23,519 nt of DNA from Lentisphaeria bacterium UBA7640 (GTDB lineage Bacteria; Verrucomicrobiota; Lentisphaeria; Victivallales; Victivallaceae): contig DLIO01000110.1 in the NCBI GenBank assembly GCA_002483765.1, positions 1-23,519 of the forward strand, in the 5' to 3' direction. Numbering within the stretch: the stretch's first letter is position 1; each line of letters opens with the position of its first letter. Shown here piece by piece: positions 1-7,013 of the stretch. Both the position numbers and the translations under genes were made by a program. The notes under the pieces are model-generated. The model was not told the origin of the DNA and did not search any database. It worked only from the letters and a program-made list of their open reading frames with translations.

Positions 1-47
1 CTTTTTGACACTAAACTATTACGTTTATTGAAAGTTTTAAAAATATT

Positions 48-121
48 GCGAGTATGGCATAACGGCTGTGCACCAGCCTTCCAAGCTGGTTACAGGGGTT
101 CGACTCCCCTTACTCGCTCCA
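48..121 (+). tRNA. tRNA-Gly (anticodon TCC)
   Basis: Full cloverleaf. The 7-bp acceptor stem GCGAGTA/TACTCGC (48-54 with 111-117) pairs perfectly. The D-stem is GCA/TGC, the anticodon stem CCAGC/GCTGG encloses loop CTTCCAA with anticodon TCC at 80-82, and the T-arm is AGGGG-TTCGACT-CCCCT. T118 is the discriminator and CCA is encoded at 119-121. A TTGACA hexamer at 5-10 could be the -35 of a shared promoter with the next tRNA, but no convincing -10 at standard spacing is visible. Confidence 0.96.
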
Positions 122-131
122 TTTTATATTT

Positions 132-216
132 GGTGGGATTCCCGAGTGGTTAAAGGGGGCAGACTGTAAATCTGCTAGCATTGCTTTCGATGGTTCGAAT
201 CCATCTCCCACCACCA
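132..216 (+). tRNA. tRNA-Tyr (anticodon GTA)
   Basis: Class II tRNA with a long variable arm. Acceptor GGTGGGA pairs with TCCCACC (132-138 with 206-212), A213 is the discriminator, and CCA is encoded at 214-216. The anticodon stem GCAGA/TCTGC encloses loop CTGTAAA, giving anticodon GTA. The extra arm lies between the anticodon stem and the T-arm (GATGG-TTCGAAT-CCATC). It starts 10 nt after the tRNA-Gly gene, so the two are probably co-transcribed. Confidence 0.96.
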
Positions 217-227
217 TTTTATGACCA

Positions 228-260
228 AGGAGCTATGAAAAATCATAGCTCCTTTTTTTG
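228..260 (+). terminator. Rho-independent terminator of the tRNA pair
   Basis: A perfect 11-bp stem AGGAGCTATGA/TCATAGCTCCT with an AAAA loop runs straight into a T7 tract. It lies 12 nt after tRNA-Tyr. Read from the other strand it lacks a good T tract, so it is probably unidirectional. Confidence 0.9.
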
Positions 261-414
261 TGATCTTATCTCTTCATCATCTGAAATATGTCATATCTCA
301 GCTTCACCCAAATCTCTATGCATGAAATAATGGTACGAATCTTTGCTGCTGATATAATACCAAATGCTAACTTTTGGTACTTTCTATTGTGTTTGGGGGC
401 TATAGCCCATGATT

Positions 415-969
415 TTATTTTTGCTTTTCAGCGAATTCCATCATTGCTTTGAAGGCGATTCCTAAGATTTGCATGCACCACTCGACATCGGCGCCAGCGC
501 GGTGAGCTTGCATATCATCAAAGGTATCCTGCAAATTAAATTGACGCCGTAAATTCTGCAGGCTGTAGCTGGGCAAGTTACGATACATTTTGCGCATTAA
601 AGCTAAAGTGTCGAGGGTTTTTCCTTTCCACAATTCATTGCCACAGCGTGCCAAGCTTTCCTGGAGAAAGCTCAGATCAAAACGCGCATTATGTGCTACT
701 AATGTACTTTCTCGTGCAAAGTCAGTAAATTTAATCCCGACATCCTGAAAGCTCGGCGCTGCTGCTACCATTTGATCAGTAATGCGATGAATTGCTGTTG
801 CTGAACGTGGAATCATGCATCGTGGGTTTACCAAGGTTGAAAAACGGCTAATCGCTCCGTCACATTCAATTCTTGCCGCGGCAATCTCCACGATACGATC
901 ACGCACTGGACTCATGCCAGTGGTTTCCAAGTCAAAGACCGTAAACGGTCCGTATTTATACCATTCCAT
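415..969 (-). CDS. DnaQ-like DEDDh 3'-5' exonuclease
   Basis: A 184-aa single-domain exonuclease of the DnaQ/PolC epsilon superfamily. The three signature motifs are present: ExoI FDLETTG (acidic D13 and E15), ExoII HNARFD (D98), and ExoIII HRAGAD (H156 and D161), which defines the DEDDh subtype. Such proteins use two metal ions to remove nucleotides from DNA or RNA 3' ends. Stand-alone forms act as a proofreading subunit or in repair and RNA processing, and the sequence does not say which. It is the last gene of the minus-strand murC-galE-DUF2059 cluster, starting 3 nt after the preceding stop, so it is translationally close-coupled. There is no polymerase or helicase fusion. Substrate is unassigned. 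Confidence 0.9.
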   Translation of the reverse strand: MEWYKYGPFTVFDLETTGMSPVRDRIVEIAAARIECDGAISRFSTLVNPRCMIPRSATAIHRITDQMVAAAPSFQDVGIKFTDFARESTLVAHNARFDLSFLQESLARCGNELWKGKTLDTLALMRKMYRNLPSYSLQNLRRQFNLQDTFDDMQAHRAGADVEWCMQILGIAFKAMMEFAEKQK

Positions 970-972
970 AAT

Positions 973-1527
973 CTATTTTACTTTTGTCGGCGTTGCCGAG
1001 GGTTTTCCCAATGGGCGGAGTTGAACACTTTGCGCCGCTGTTGCCGGTTTGTTTTTGTCTAGATATTCTCTAATCTGTTTATCGGTAGCCTCGCAGCGTT
1101 CGCGAAACAGCCGGTTTAGGCTGTTGTTAATAATATCATTTTGTTTAATAATTTTTCTCCCAGCTGGAGATTTATAAAAAGCGACTATTGCTTTTAATTC
1201 AGCTTCATTAAAATTGTTCGCATAAACGTTGATAACGCTGTCCCTGAATGATGTCCAATCCAGTTCTTTTTGAATAATCTTTTCCATGGTGGCCGCCATT
1301 TTTTTGGCGACGCTGCGTTCTGTGATATTGGCAAGACGCTGTTTTATCATCATGTCGTATTGTGTTATACGTTGATCTCTGTAACCTCGCATTTGCGCCA
1401 AATTGCCATTATTTTCAATCATTTCGGCTGCTAATTTTAAACGGACGGACGAAATAGTCTCTGGTTTTTCCTGTCCCAGTAATGATAAAGTTGCGGTTAT
1501 GAGAAGTAGGATAATAATCTTTTTCAT
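973..1527 (-). CDS. Exported DUF2059 domain protein
   Basis: A 184-aa protein with an N-terminal signal sequence: a Lys pair followed by a hydrophobic run at about residues 4-17. The mature part is helical and carries the DUF2059 hallmark AFYKSPAGRK (residues 116-125), preceded by an acidic-hydrophobic helix. The family is common in Gram-negative bacteria and its function is unknown. The C-terminal 20-25 residues are Pro/Thr/Gln-rich and probably disordered. The start codon overlaps the galE stop by 4 nt (ATGA), strong evidence for one operon with translational coupling. A periplasmic location is inferred from the signal sequence. I cannot assign a biochemical role. Confidence 0.82.
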   Translation of the reverse strand: MKKIIILLLITATLSLLGQEKPETISSVRLKLAAEMIENNGNLAQMRGYRDQRITQYDMMIKQRLANITERSVAKKMAATMEKIIQKELDWTSFRDSVINVYANNFNEAELKAIVAFYKSPAGRKIIKQNDIINNSLNRLFRERCEATDKQIREYLDKNKPATAAQSVQLRPLGKPSATPTKVK

Positions 1528-2498
1528 GACTTATAGCCCTCAGGATATTTTTGTAACCATTTCCATACTGATTCGATGATTGTATCGGCATCTTCAAATC
1601 GAGGTTTCCAGCCCAACTCTTGTTTAACCAAGTCGGAACACGCAATCAAGCGCGGTGGATCGCCGACACGGCGCGGCGCAACCTCCGCTGGGATCGGATG
1701 TCCGGTGACACGACGAGCTGACGAAATAATTTCCTTAACACTCAACCCGTGCCCAGTCCCAAGATTATAGTGCCCAGATTTAGGTGCGTTCATCGCCAAC
1801 ATGTGCGCTTGCGCCAGATCAATAATATGAATATAATCACGAATACAGGTACCGTCTGGTGTGTCGTAATCATCGCCATAAATCATAATTTTATCACGTT
1901 TGCCCTGTGCCACTTGGAGAATCAAAGGGATCAGATGGGTTTCTGGCTGATGATGTTCACCGTAGTTGGCGGAAGCCCCGGCGGCGTTAAAATAACGTAG
2001 CGCGACGTAACGCAAGCCATGGATTTGATGATACCAATGCAGAACTTTTTCAAAGCATAGTTTTGATTCACCGTATGGATTAATTGGCAGTTGTGTCGTG
2101 GTTTCGCGAATTGGAATTTCGTCGGGTTCTCCGAAAGTCGCGGCGGTGCTGGAGAAAACGATACTCTTAACGCCTCCGGCTACCGCAGCATCTGCCAAAT
2201 TAATGGCATTCGCTAAATTATTGCGAAAATATTTTCCCGGATCTTTCATTGATTCGCCCACCAAGGAATAAGCGGCAAAATGCATGACCGCATCGAATTT
2301 GCCATTTACCAAGGTATTTATCAACAGATCGCGATCTGCGAGATTCCCGGTCACCAATTCAGTAGTGCGTGGATCAACAGCATCTTTATGTCCAAGTTCT
2401 AAAGAGTCGAAAACCACGGTTTGATGCCCGTGATCAAGTAAATATTCATTGCAAACACTGCCAATATAGCCGGCTCCGCCACAAACTAAAACCTTCAT
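1524..2498 (-). CDS. galE: UDP-glucose 4-epimerase (GalE)
   Basis: A 324-aa extended short-chain dehydrogenase/reductase, matching the usual GalE length of 320-340 aa. The N-terminal NAD-binding GGAGYIG turn is at residues 7-13. The Ser/Thr of FSSTAATFGE (about 116-118) and the catalytic pair in YGESK (Y142, K146) are intact. LRYFNAAGA and the later CIRDYIHIIDLA and YNLGTG segments are classic GalE substrate-side motifs. It interconverts UDP-glucose and UDP-galactose in the cytoplasm, for galactose use or surface-glycan precursors. No galK or galT is nearby, and the murC neighbour favours an envelope or glycan role, which is inference. The start is supported by the upstream purine-rich AGGAGAGAGG. 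Confidence 0.95.
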   Translation of the reverse strand: MKVLVCGGAGYIGSVCNEYLLDHGHQTVVFDSLELGHKDAVDPRTTELVTGNLADRDLLINTLVNGKFDAVMHFAAYSLVGESMKDPGKYFRNNLANAINLADAAVAGGVKSIVFSSTAATFGEPDEIPIRETTTQLPINPYGESKLCFEKVLHWYHQIHGLRYVALRYFNAAGASANYGEHHQPETHLIPLILQVAQGKRDKIMIYGDDYDTPDGTCIRDYIHIIDLAQAHMLAMNAPKSGHYNLGTGHGLSVKEIISSARRVTGHPIPAEVAPRRVGDPPRLIACSDLVKQELGWKPRFEDADTIIESVWKWLQKYPEGYKS

Positions 2499-2537
2499 TG
2501 AACCTCTCTCCTGTCTTTTTAATGTGCTTTTAAAATA

Positions 2538-3824
2538 TCAGTTTAATTTCGCATTATGTTTCATGATTTCAATAGCATAAGGAATAATCTGGTCAAGATC
2601 TCCTGCGCCGATTACCGCCAGTAAAAGCGGCTTGCCGAGGGGAATATCTTGTAAAAGCCTGCCAGCCTGTTCTTTCCAAGTGCCATTGGTGGGCTCAGCG
2701 CCGTTGCCAATCGCTGTTGCCAATGTTCCGTGATTTAATACTCCTGATTCAATCCAAGCGGCGAAAACTGGCGCGATAAATGCCGAATCGGCACGGCGAA
2801 GTTGTTCTGCAAAATTATCGGCATAACGTTCTAAGCGCGCATAGCGATGTGGCTGAAAAAATACCCGCAGATGATGTTCTGGCCAACGTACGCGCAAAAA
2901 ATCCAACGACGCTTTTAATTCAGTTGGATGATGAGCGTAATCCTCAATCAATAACGAATTTCCGCCTTCATAACGCAGGGTCATTCTCCTCGCCACTCCA
3001 GGAAACGAATCCAATGCCGCCCAAGCAGCACTTTCTGAAACTCCCAGCTCAGCCGCCGCAGTAACTGCCAAAGTTGCATCCAAGCCAAGAAATCCGGCAA
3101 ATCGAGGATCTAAACAAGATTTAGGATCATATTCAATAATTTTGGTATTCGGATGTCCAGCAAAGATCTGACGATTCTCGGGCGACTCTAAATAAATCAA
3201 TCTGTTTGATTGCATACCAAAACACCGGAAATTATCGAATAATTTTTCTCGTCCGCCAACGCTCCAACAGTGATCATCTTCAATATTTGAAATAACCCCC
3301 AACCATGGTTTAATCAGCGTATGAGTGCCGTCACTCTCGTCAGCCTCTGTAACGAATATATCGCCATTTCCAGCGGCGAAATTGGAACCTTCATTCAGTT
3401 TGCCGCCAATCATAAAACCACAACCTTCGACGCAATTACGCATAATATGTGCCAACATCGCAGTGATCGTAGTTTTGCCGTGCGAACCGCTGATCGCAAC
3501 TACTCTCCGGTATGAAGATGCCAATTCGGCCAACATTTCACCACGCCTAAGTACGTTCAGGCCACGTTTGCGTGCAGCCACCAATTCTGGATTGGACTCT
3601 GCGACCGCTGAAGAATAAACCACTTGAGAAGCCGTTTCAGGAAGATTGCCGGAAGCATGTCCACAAAAGAATTTAACCCCTAAATTCTGTAACGCCGCCG
3701 TGATCTTATTTTCATTTAAATCTGAACCACTGACTTCGCAACCGAGTTCCACCATGATTGACGCCAGTGGCCCCATGCCAGCGCCACCGCAACCGATAAA
3801 ATGTATTTTTTTATTTTTAAGCAT
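2538..3824 (-). CDS. murC: UDP-N-acetylmuramate--L-alanine ligase (MurC)
   Basis: A 428-aa Mur ligase with three domains. The N-terminal Rossmann-like UDP-binding domain has FIGCGGAGMGPLA at about residues 9-21. The central ATPase has P-loop GSHGKTT (113-119) and the MurC-type EADESDGT. The C-terminal domain has YAHHPTELKASL and FQPHRYARL, diagnostic of MurC/Mpl. MurC adds L-Ala to UDP-MurNAc, the first amino-acid step of peptidoglycan stem synthesis. MurC is preferred over the recycling ligase Mpl because of the C-terminal motifs, but Mpl cannot be fully excluded. At 428 aa it is slightly short for MurC (about 450-490). The usual NIxxDH motif appears as NIEDDHCWSVGG, a somewhat unusual continuation. 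It lies outside any dcw-type cluster, upstream of galE. Confidence 0.88.
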   Translation of the reverse strand: MLKNKKIHFIGCGGAGMGPLASIMVELGCEVSGSDLNENKITAALQNLGVKFFCGHASGNLPETASQVVYSSAVAESNPELVAARKRGLNVLRRGEMLAELASSYRRVVAISGSHGKTTITAMLAHIMRNCVEGCGFMIGGKLNEGSNFAAGNGDIFVTEADESDGTHTLIKPWLGVISNIEDDHCWSVGGREKLFDNFRCFGMQSNRLIYLESPENRQIFAGHPNTKIIEYDPKSCLDPRFAGFLGLDATLAVTAAAELGVSESAAWAALDSFPGVARRMTLRYEGGNSLLIEDYAHHPTELKASLDFLRVRWPEHHLRVFFQPHRYARLERYADNFAEQLRRADSAFIAPVFAAWIESGVLNHGTLATAIGNGAEPTNGTWKEQAGRLLQDIPLGKPLLLAVIGAGDLDQIIPYAIEIMKHNAKLN

Positions 3825-3838
3825 ATTTTTTGTTCTTC

Positions 3839-3871
3839 AAATTAGCGCGCGCATTATGCGCGCGTGAATTT
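3839..3871. repeat. 33-bp GC-core palindrome, copy 1
   Basis: Sequence organisation is AAATT-AG-CGCGCGC-ATTAT-GCGCGCG-TG-AATTT. The 7-bp arms pair perfectly around ATTAT, and the outer AAATT/AATTT blocks pair again across a 2-nt mismatch. It lies 15-47 nt upstream of the murC start codon, inside the probable leader of that gene. The same architecture recurs at 6098, 8867 and 18552, with decayed copies at 4148 and 21465. Confidence 0.9.
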
Positions 3872-4044
3872 CAGCGACACTCTGAATCAATAAATACAGA
3901 GTCATTTCGCTAAAATATTAAACCACTAAAGTACAGTTCTCCGGTAGGAATTGCAATCAATTTCCCACCAATTTTACAATCAGGTTAAGTCAACGTCTCT
4001 GGCCAACAAGCAACTCAGTTTTTCACGAATGGGAAAGTTCAACC

Positions 4045-4340
4045 CAGAGCCACGGAAGCGCAAAAAAAAAAGTGGACGGGAAACTTTAACCGCAAATAGA
4101 GAAAGGGAAAGACTAATGATGCGAAATTTTAATATAACTGCTCGTTTAAATTTGTGCCCGAATAATTCGCGCGAGAATTAGTATCTCTCATTACATCCAT
4201 TCCTCTTCCGTGATTTCAGTGTTTTCCGTGGTTAAAATTTTTCTCCCCTTTTTCGTGACTTTCGCGTTTTTCGTGGTTAAATATTCCCTTCCCCAATTCC
4301 CCAATTCCCCAACTCCCCAACTCCTAGATTCTAGATTCTT
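4045..4340. repeat. Composite intergenic repeat element, copy A
   Basis: The spacer between the murC 5' end and the AraC-type gene's 3' end has three parts. A purine-rich left arm is at about 4045-4110 (CCACGGAAGCG, A10 run, GGACGGGAAAC). A decayed 33-bp palindrome is at 4148-4180. A pyrimidine-rich right arm is at about 4200-4340, made of CTTCCGTGATTTCAGTG-type units about 9 nt apart. It ends in four tandem 8-nt units (T/C)TCCCCAA at 4289-4320 and a doubled TAGATTC at 4325-4338. Open frames across it are low-complexity repeat translations. The stretch 3872-4044 holds no gene that I can recognise. Confidence 0.75.
4148..4180. repeat. 33-bp palindrome, decayed copy 2
   Basis: AAATT-TG-TGCCCGA-ATAAT-TCGCGCG-AG-AATTA. 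It has the same 5-2-7-5-7-2-5 spacing and flanking AATT blocks as the clean copies. The GC arms carry substitutions, so pairing is only partial. The centre is ATAAT, the reverse orientation of ATTAT. It sits in the middle of the composite element at 4045-4340. Confidence 0.65.
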
Positions 4341-5196
4341 CTCTCGAGTTATAATCCCGGAATTGAGCTGGGGTTTTGCCATAGCGTTGGCGAAAAACTT
4401 TGCAAAAATAACTAACCGAATCAAAACCGCAACGGTTAGCTGTTTCCTTGACCGAAAGACGTTCTGTTTGAAAAAGACGAACCGCCAACCGCATGCGCAG
4501 ATCATTAACAAAAGCCATTGGTGGCATCCCGTGATATTTATGAAATATCCGAATAAAATGAAAACGGCTGTAGCCGGCAGCCTGCGCCATATCATCGATC
4601 GTAATCTTCCGGTCAAGACGTTTCATGCAATAATCGCGAACTTTGCCAATTAATTCGGGCGGTAAATCGATACGACTAGACGGGGCAAACTCCTGGAGCA
4701 GTTCCATGGTAAATTGGTAGGTTAGCGCAGATGTGACGAACTGATTATCCAGTTCTTGGGCGAGACCGGCGGTGATAATTTTTCGCGCGGTTTGCAAAGA
4801 AATCGAATTGTCTTCATGACGAATTAACGCTCCACCAATCCGGCGTCGTAATTCCGTCCATAACCGGATAATTTCTGAACCGTATAAGGTCAGAAAAAGC
4901 AACTCCCAGTGCCCAGATTGCGGTTTGAAATAATAAGTATGTTTTTCCGGAATTTTGAGTAACATTGCTTGACCTGGCTTGAGTTCAAATTCTTCATCTT
5001 CCAAACGTAAATGTCCACAGCCGGAAACCGTGTATTGCCAAATCACCAATTCGCGCCCGCCGCGCTTCATTCCGTCCCAACGATAATCGTCAGAAGTAAT
5101 ATATTGATGACCGCAACTGACCAACATTGAATGCAACGACAATGAACGCTCTGGATAAATCGGTAAAAATATACGGTTATTTTCAGATTTGCTCAT
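4324..5196 (-). CDS. AraC-family transcriptional regulator
   Basis: A 290-aa protein of typical AraC/XylS layout. An N-terminal cupin-like effector domain spans about residues 30-165, with FELKPGQAMLLKIPEKHTYYF resembling the AraC_binding fold. The C-terminal double helix-turn-helix spans about 195-285. It contains IDDMAQAAGYSRFHFIRIFH and the family signature GFDSVSYFCKVFRQRYGKTPAQFR split over two helices. Regulators of this type usually respond to sugars or related small molecules and often control adjacent genes. It starts 4 nt after the radical SAM stop, so the two are co-transcribed. The TAG stop lies in the CTAGATTC repeat at the edge of the composite repeat element, so the last residues (REESRI) are at least partly repeat-encoded. 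The effector is unknown. Confidence 0.88.
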   Translation of the reverse strand: MSKSENNRIFLPIYPERSLSLHSMLVSCGHQYITSDDYRWDGMKRGGRELVIWQYTVSGCGHLRLEDEEFELKPGQAMLLKIPEKHTYYFKPQSGHWELLFLTLYGSEIIRLWTELRRRIGGALIRHEDNSISLQTARKIITAGLAQELDNQFVTSALTYQFTMELLQEFAPSSRIDLPPELIGKVRDYCMKRLDRKITIDDMAQAAGYSRFHFIRIFHKYHGMPPMAFVNDLRMRLAVRLFQTERLSVKETANRCGFDSVSYFCKVFRQRYGKTPAQFRDYNSREESRI

Positions 5197-5200
5197 ATTC

Positions 5201-6079
5201 TCACAGATACAACGGTTTCATTCCTGGCCCACTGCGATCCAGCCTATTGGATTTCAATAAAAAATCAAGCTCTGACAGCATTTTGGTTTTGTCGGCAGGA
5301 AAACGGCCAGCCAAAGGCACGGGATTTGAGCTGTGATTGGAACGAAAAACCGTTCTCCGCAGTTCCAAGCCAGCGATAATCTGGCACAGTTCATCGACTC
5401 CTTCATGTTCGCTAACTTCTGCATATTCGTTTGGCATCACCGTGTTTGGTACCGGAATAAAACGCAATGCCGACAGCAATCGCGGTTGCATCGCATTCAG
5501 TACTTCAATGGTTCTGGTAATATGCTCATCGCGATATTTTTTCCCGCCTAAACCTAGCAAGATCATTACCGAACAGGTAAAACCACACGATTGCGCCAAC
5601 TGCACTGCTTCAATCATTGATTGTGGAGTTTCCTGTTTTTTGACCATATCCAAAACGGTAGAACTGCCACTCTCTAAGCCCAGATAAAGCGTATTAAGTT
5701 TCAAACGACGTAATTCTTGAAGTTGCTCCTGCGTTTTACTTAAAATTGAACTAGCATTGGCGTAACTGTTTACTCGCGCCAAAGTCGGAAAACAACGATT
5801 TAAGGTTTCAAGATATTTACGCAATCGTTCAAACGGCAGATGCATAACGTCCCCGTCAGCAAGAAAAATCCGCGTTTCATCAGGGCAACTCGCCGCGACT
5901 GCAGCGAATTCACGTAGCACCTCATCCTCTGAACGCTCGTGGTAACGAACCCCTTTGTACATGCCACAAAAACGACAGCTATTATGTGGACAACCGTGAG
6001 CAACCTGAAAAATCAGACTGTTTGCCTCTGCCGGCGGTCTGAATAACGGTTCAACGTATTTAGGAATCTTTCGCATCAT
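5201..6079 (-). CDS. Small radical SAM protein (CX4CX2C type)
   Basis: A 292-aa protein with the cluster-binding motif CPHNSCRFC near the N terminus (C30, C35, C38, spacing CX4CX2C), followed by GMYKG. Downstream, LADGDVMHL and LYLGLESGS correspond to the SAM-contacting strands of the partial TIM barrel, and VMILLGLGG to a later strand. The family is a widespread stand-alone group related to COG1032/Elp3-like radical SAM enzymes. I know of no firmly established reaction for it. There is no B12-binding or SPASM extension. It lies upstream of and is coupled to the AraC-type gene (4-nt gap) and downstream of the GDSL hydrolase, with a 33-bp palindrome in the gap. The function of this small cluster cannot be stated. 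Confidence 0.85.
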   Translation of the reverse strand: MMRKIPKYVEPLFRPPAEANSLIFQVAHGCPHNSCRFCGMYKGVRYHERSEDEVLREFAAVAASCPDETRIFLADGDVMHLPFERLRKYLETLNRCFPTLARVNSYANASSILSKTQEQLQELRRLKLNTLYLGLESGSSTVLDMVKKQETPQSMIEAVQLAQSCGFTCSVMILLGLGGKKYRDEHITRTIEVLNAMQPRLLSALRFIPVPNTVMPNEYAEVSEHEGVDELCQIIAGLELRRTVFRSNHSSNPVPLAGRFPADKTKMLSELDFLLKSNRLDRSGPGMKPLYL

Positions 6080-6097
6080 ACCTAACCCTTAGTGTTT

Positions 6098-6130
6098 AAA
6101 TTTGCGCGCGCATTATGCGCGCGCTAATTT
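6098..6130. repeat. 33-bp GC-core palindrome, copy 3
   Basis: AAATT-TG-CGCGCGC-ATTAT-GCGCGCG-CT-AATTT, a clean copy with perfect 7-bp GC arms. It lies between two same-strand genes (hydrolase stop at 6147, radical SAM start at 6079), so it would be transcribed as a hairpin if they share an mRNA. There is no T tract after it, so it is not a standard terminator. Confidence 0.9.
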
Positions 6131-6146
6131 CAAAATCATTTTTTAA

Positions 6147-6800
6147 CTATTTTATATTAGAAAAAAGATGGCTAAAAACGGTCAGCCATGCATCGGCAAT
6201 CAATTGATGTCCAGCAGGCAGCGGGTGAACACCATCTCTGAGCCAATGTTCAGGTGGAGCGATTTTAACCATTTTATCCAGCATTGATTGAATAGGAATA
6301 AATTCCGTATTAAACTCTTTTGACAACTTTTTGACAACCTCACGACGTTGCTTGATTTCATCCTCCCAGCCTTCGCCAACGGCGCCAAAGTTCAGCACAA
6401 ACGGTTCAATCAAAATGAGTTTTGTTTTCGGTAATTGTTCCTTAGTCCACTCCAAAAGCATTCGATAAAACTCTTCGTAACGCGGAACTTCAACACCATT
6501 TTGATTATGAAATTCATGCCAAGTATCGTTGACACCGATTAAAATACTGATAAGATCTGGCTTCAAATTCAGCGCGTCAATTTTCCAACGTGCATAGAGA
6601 TCAACAACGCGGTTACCACTAATACCACGGTTGTAAAGTTGCCATGCAATCTCTGGTTGAGCACATAATAAGCGCGCTGCAATCATTGCCGGATAACCAG
6701 CACCCAACCCAACTCCATCGTCTGGCGGAATATCTTCGCGGGAGCGCCCGCAATCGGTGATCGAATCGCCCTGGAAAAGAATCGTGAATTTTTTTGCCAT
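6147..6800 (-). CDS. SGNH/GDSL-type hydrolase (esterase family)
   Basis: A 217-aa cytoplasmic-looking protein with no signal peptide. Block I GDSI contains the nucleophile (S13), block II is RGISGNRV with the oxyanion Gly, block III is IGVND (N91) and block V is DGVHPLPAGH with the D189/H192 catalytic pair. All four blocks are intact, so it should be active as an esterase or acetylesterase on small acyl or O-acetylated carbohydrate substrates. In PVC-type genomes similar proteins act on acetylated sugars, but the substrate here is unknown. The run upstream of radical SAM and AraC suggests a loose cluster, but the 67-nt gap with a palindrome leaves operon membership uncertain. Confidence 0.9.
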   Translation of the reverse strand: MAKKFTILFQGDSITDCGRSREDIPPDDGVGLGAGYPAMIAARLLCAQPEIAWQLYNRGISGNRVVDLYARWKIDALNLKPDLISILIGVNDTWHEFHNQNGVEVPRYEEFYRMLLEWTKEQLPKTKLILIEPFVLNFGAVGEGWEDEIKQRREVVKKLSKEFNTEFIPIQSMLDKMVKIAPPEHWLRDGVHPLPAGHQLIADAWLTVFSHLFSNIK

Positions 6801-6960
6801 CTTTAAATTCCCTATGATTTTTATCGTTTTAATGCCTAATTTTTACCTGTTTGAATAAATCAGCAGTTCAAGTAAAATACTATGTTGGAATGCTTTTCCA
6901 AATAGTAGCACAATTTTTCAGGTTGTTTGTTCGAATATTTCCTAGCTACTCCTGATTGTA

Positions 6961-6989
6961 TTAACATGATTCTGACTATATCTTAATCT
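6961..6989 (+). promoter_or_regulatory. Candidate promoter of the AarF-type gene
   Basis: TTAACA at 6961-6966 and TAATCT at 6984-6989 are separated by 17 nt. An overlapping alternative (TTGTAT then TATCTT) is similarly good. It lies 24 nt upstream of the start codon in the divergent 213-bp spacer, and a GGAG ribosome-binding site follows at 7003-7006. The assignment is by consensus only. Confidence 0.3.
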
Positions 6990-7013
6990 ATTATAACAAC
7001 TTGGAGAACCAGC

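Noticed and set aside
3873..3910. Hairpin with ACTCTG/CAGAGT and GCGA/TCGC as a terminator or riboswitch
   Set aside because: Short interrupted stem, 12-nt AT loop, no T tract and no recognisable aptamer features.
4191..4653. Long open frames on both strands across the repeat spacer
   Set aside because: Their translations are low-complexity repeat readings (TTENTEITEEE, TTKNAKVTKKG). They overlap the 3' end of the AraC-type gene and come from the 9-nt periodic tracts.
5127..5687. Plus-strand frames over the AraC and radical SAM genes
   Set aside because: Antisense shadows without ribosome-binding sites or recognisable domains; the minus-strand genes have complete family motifs.
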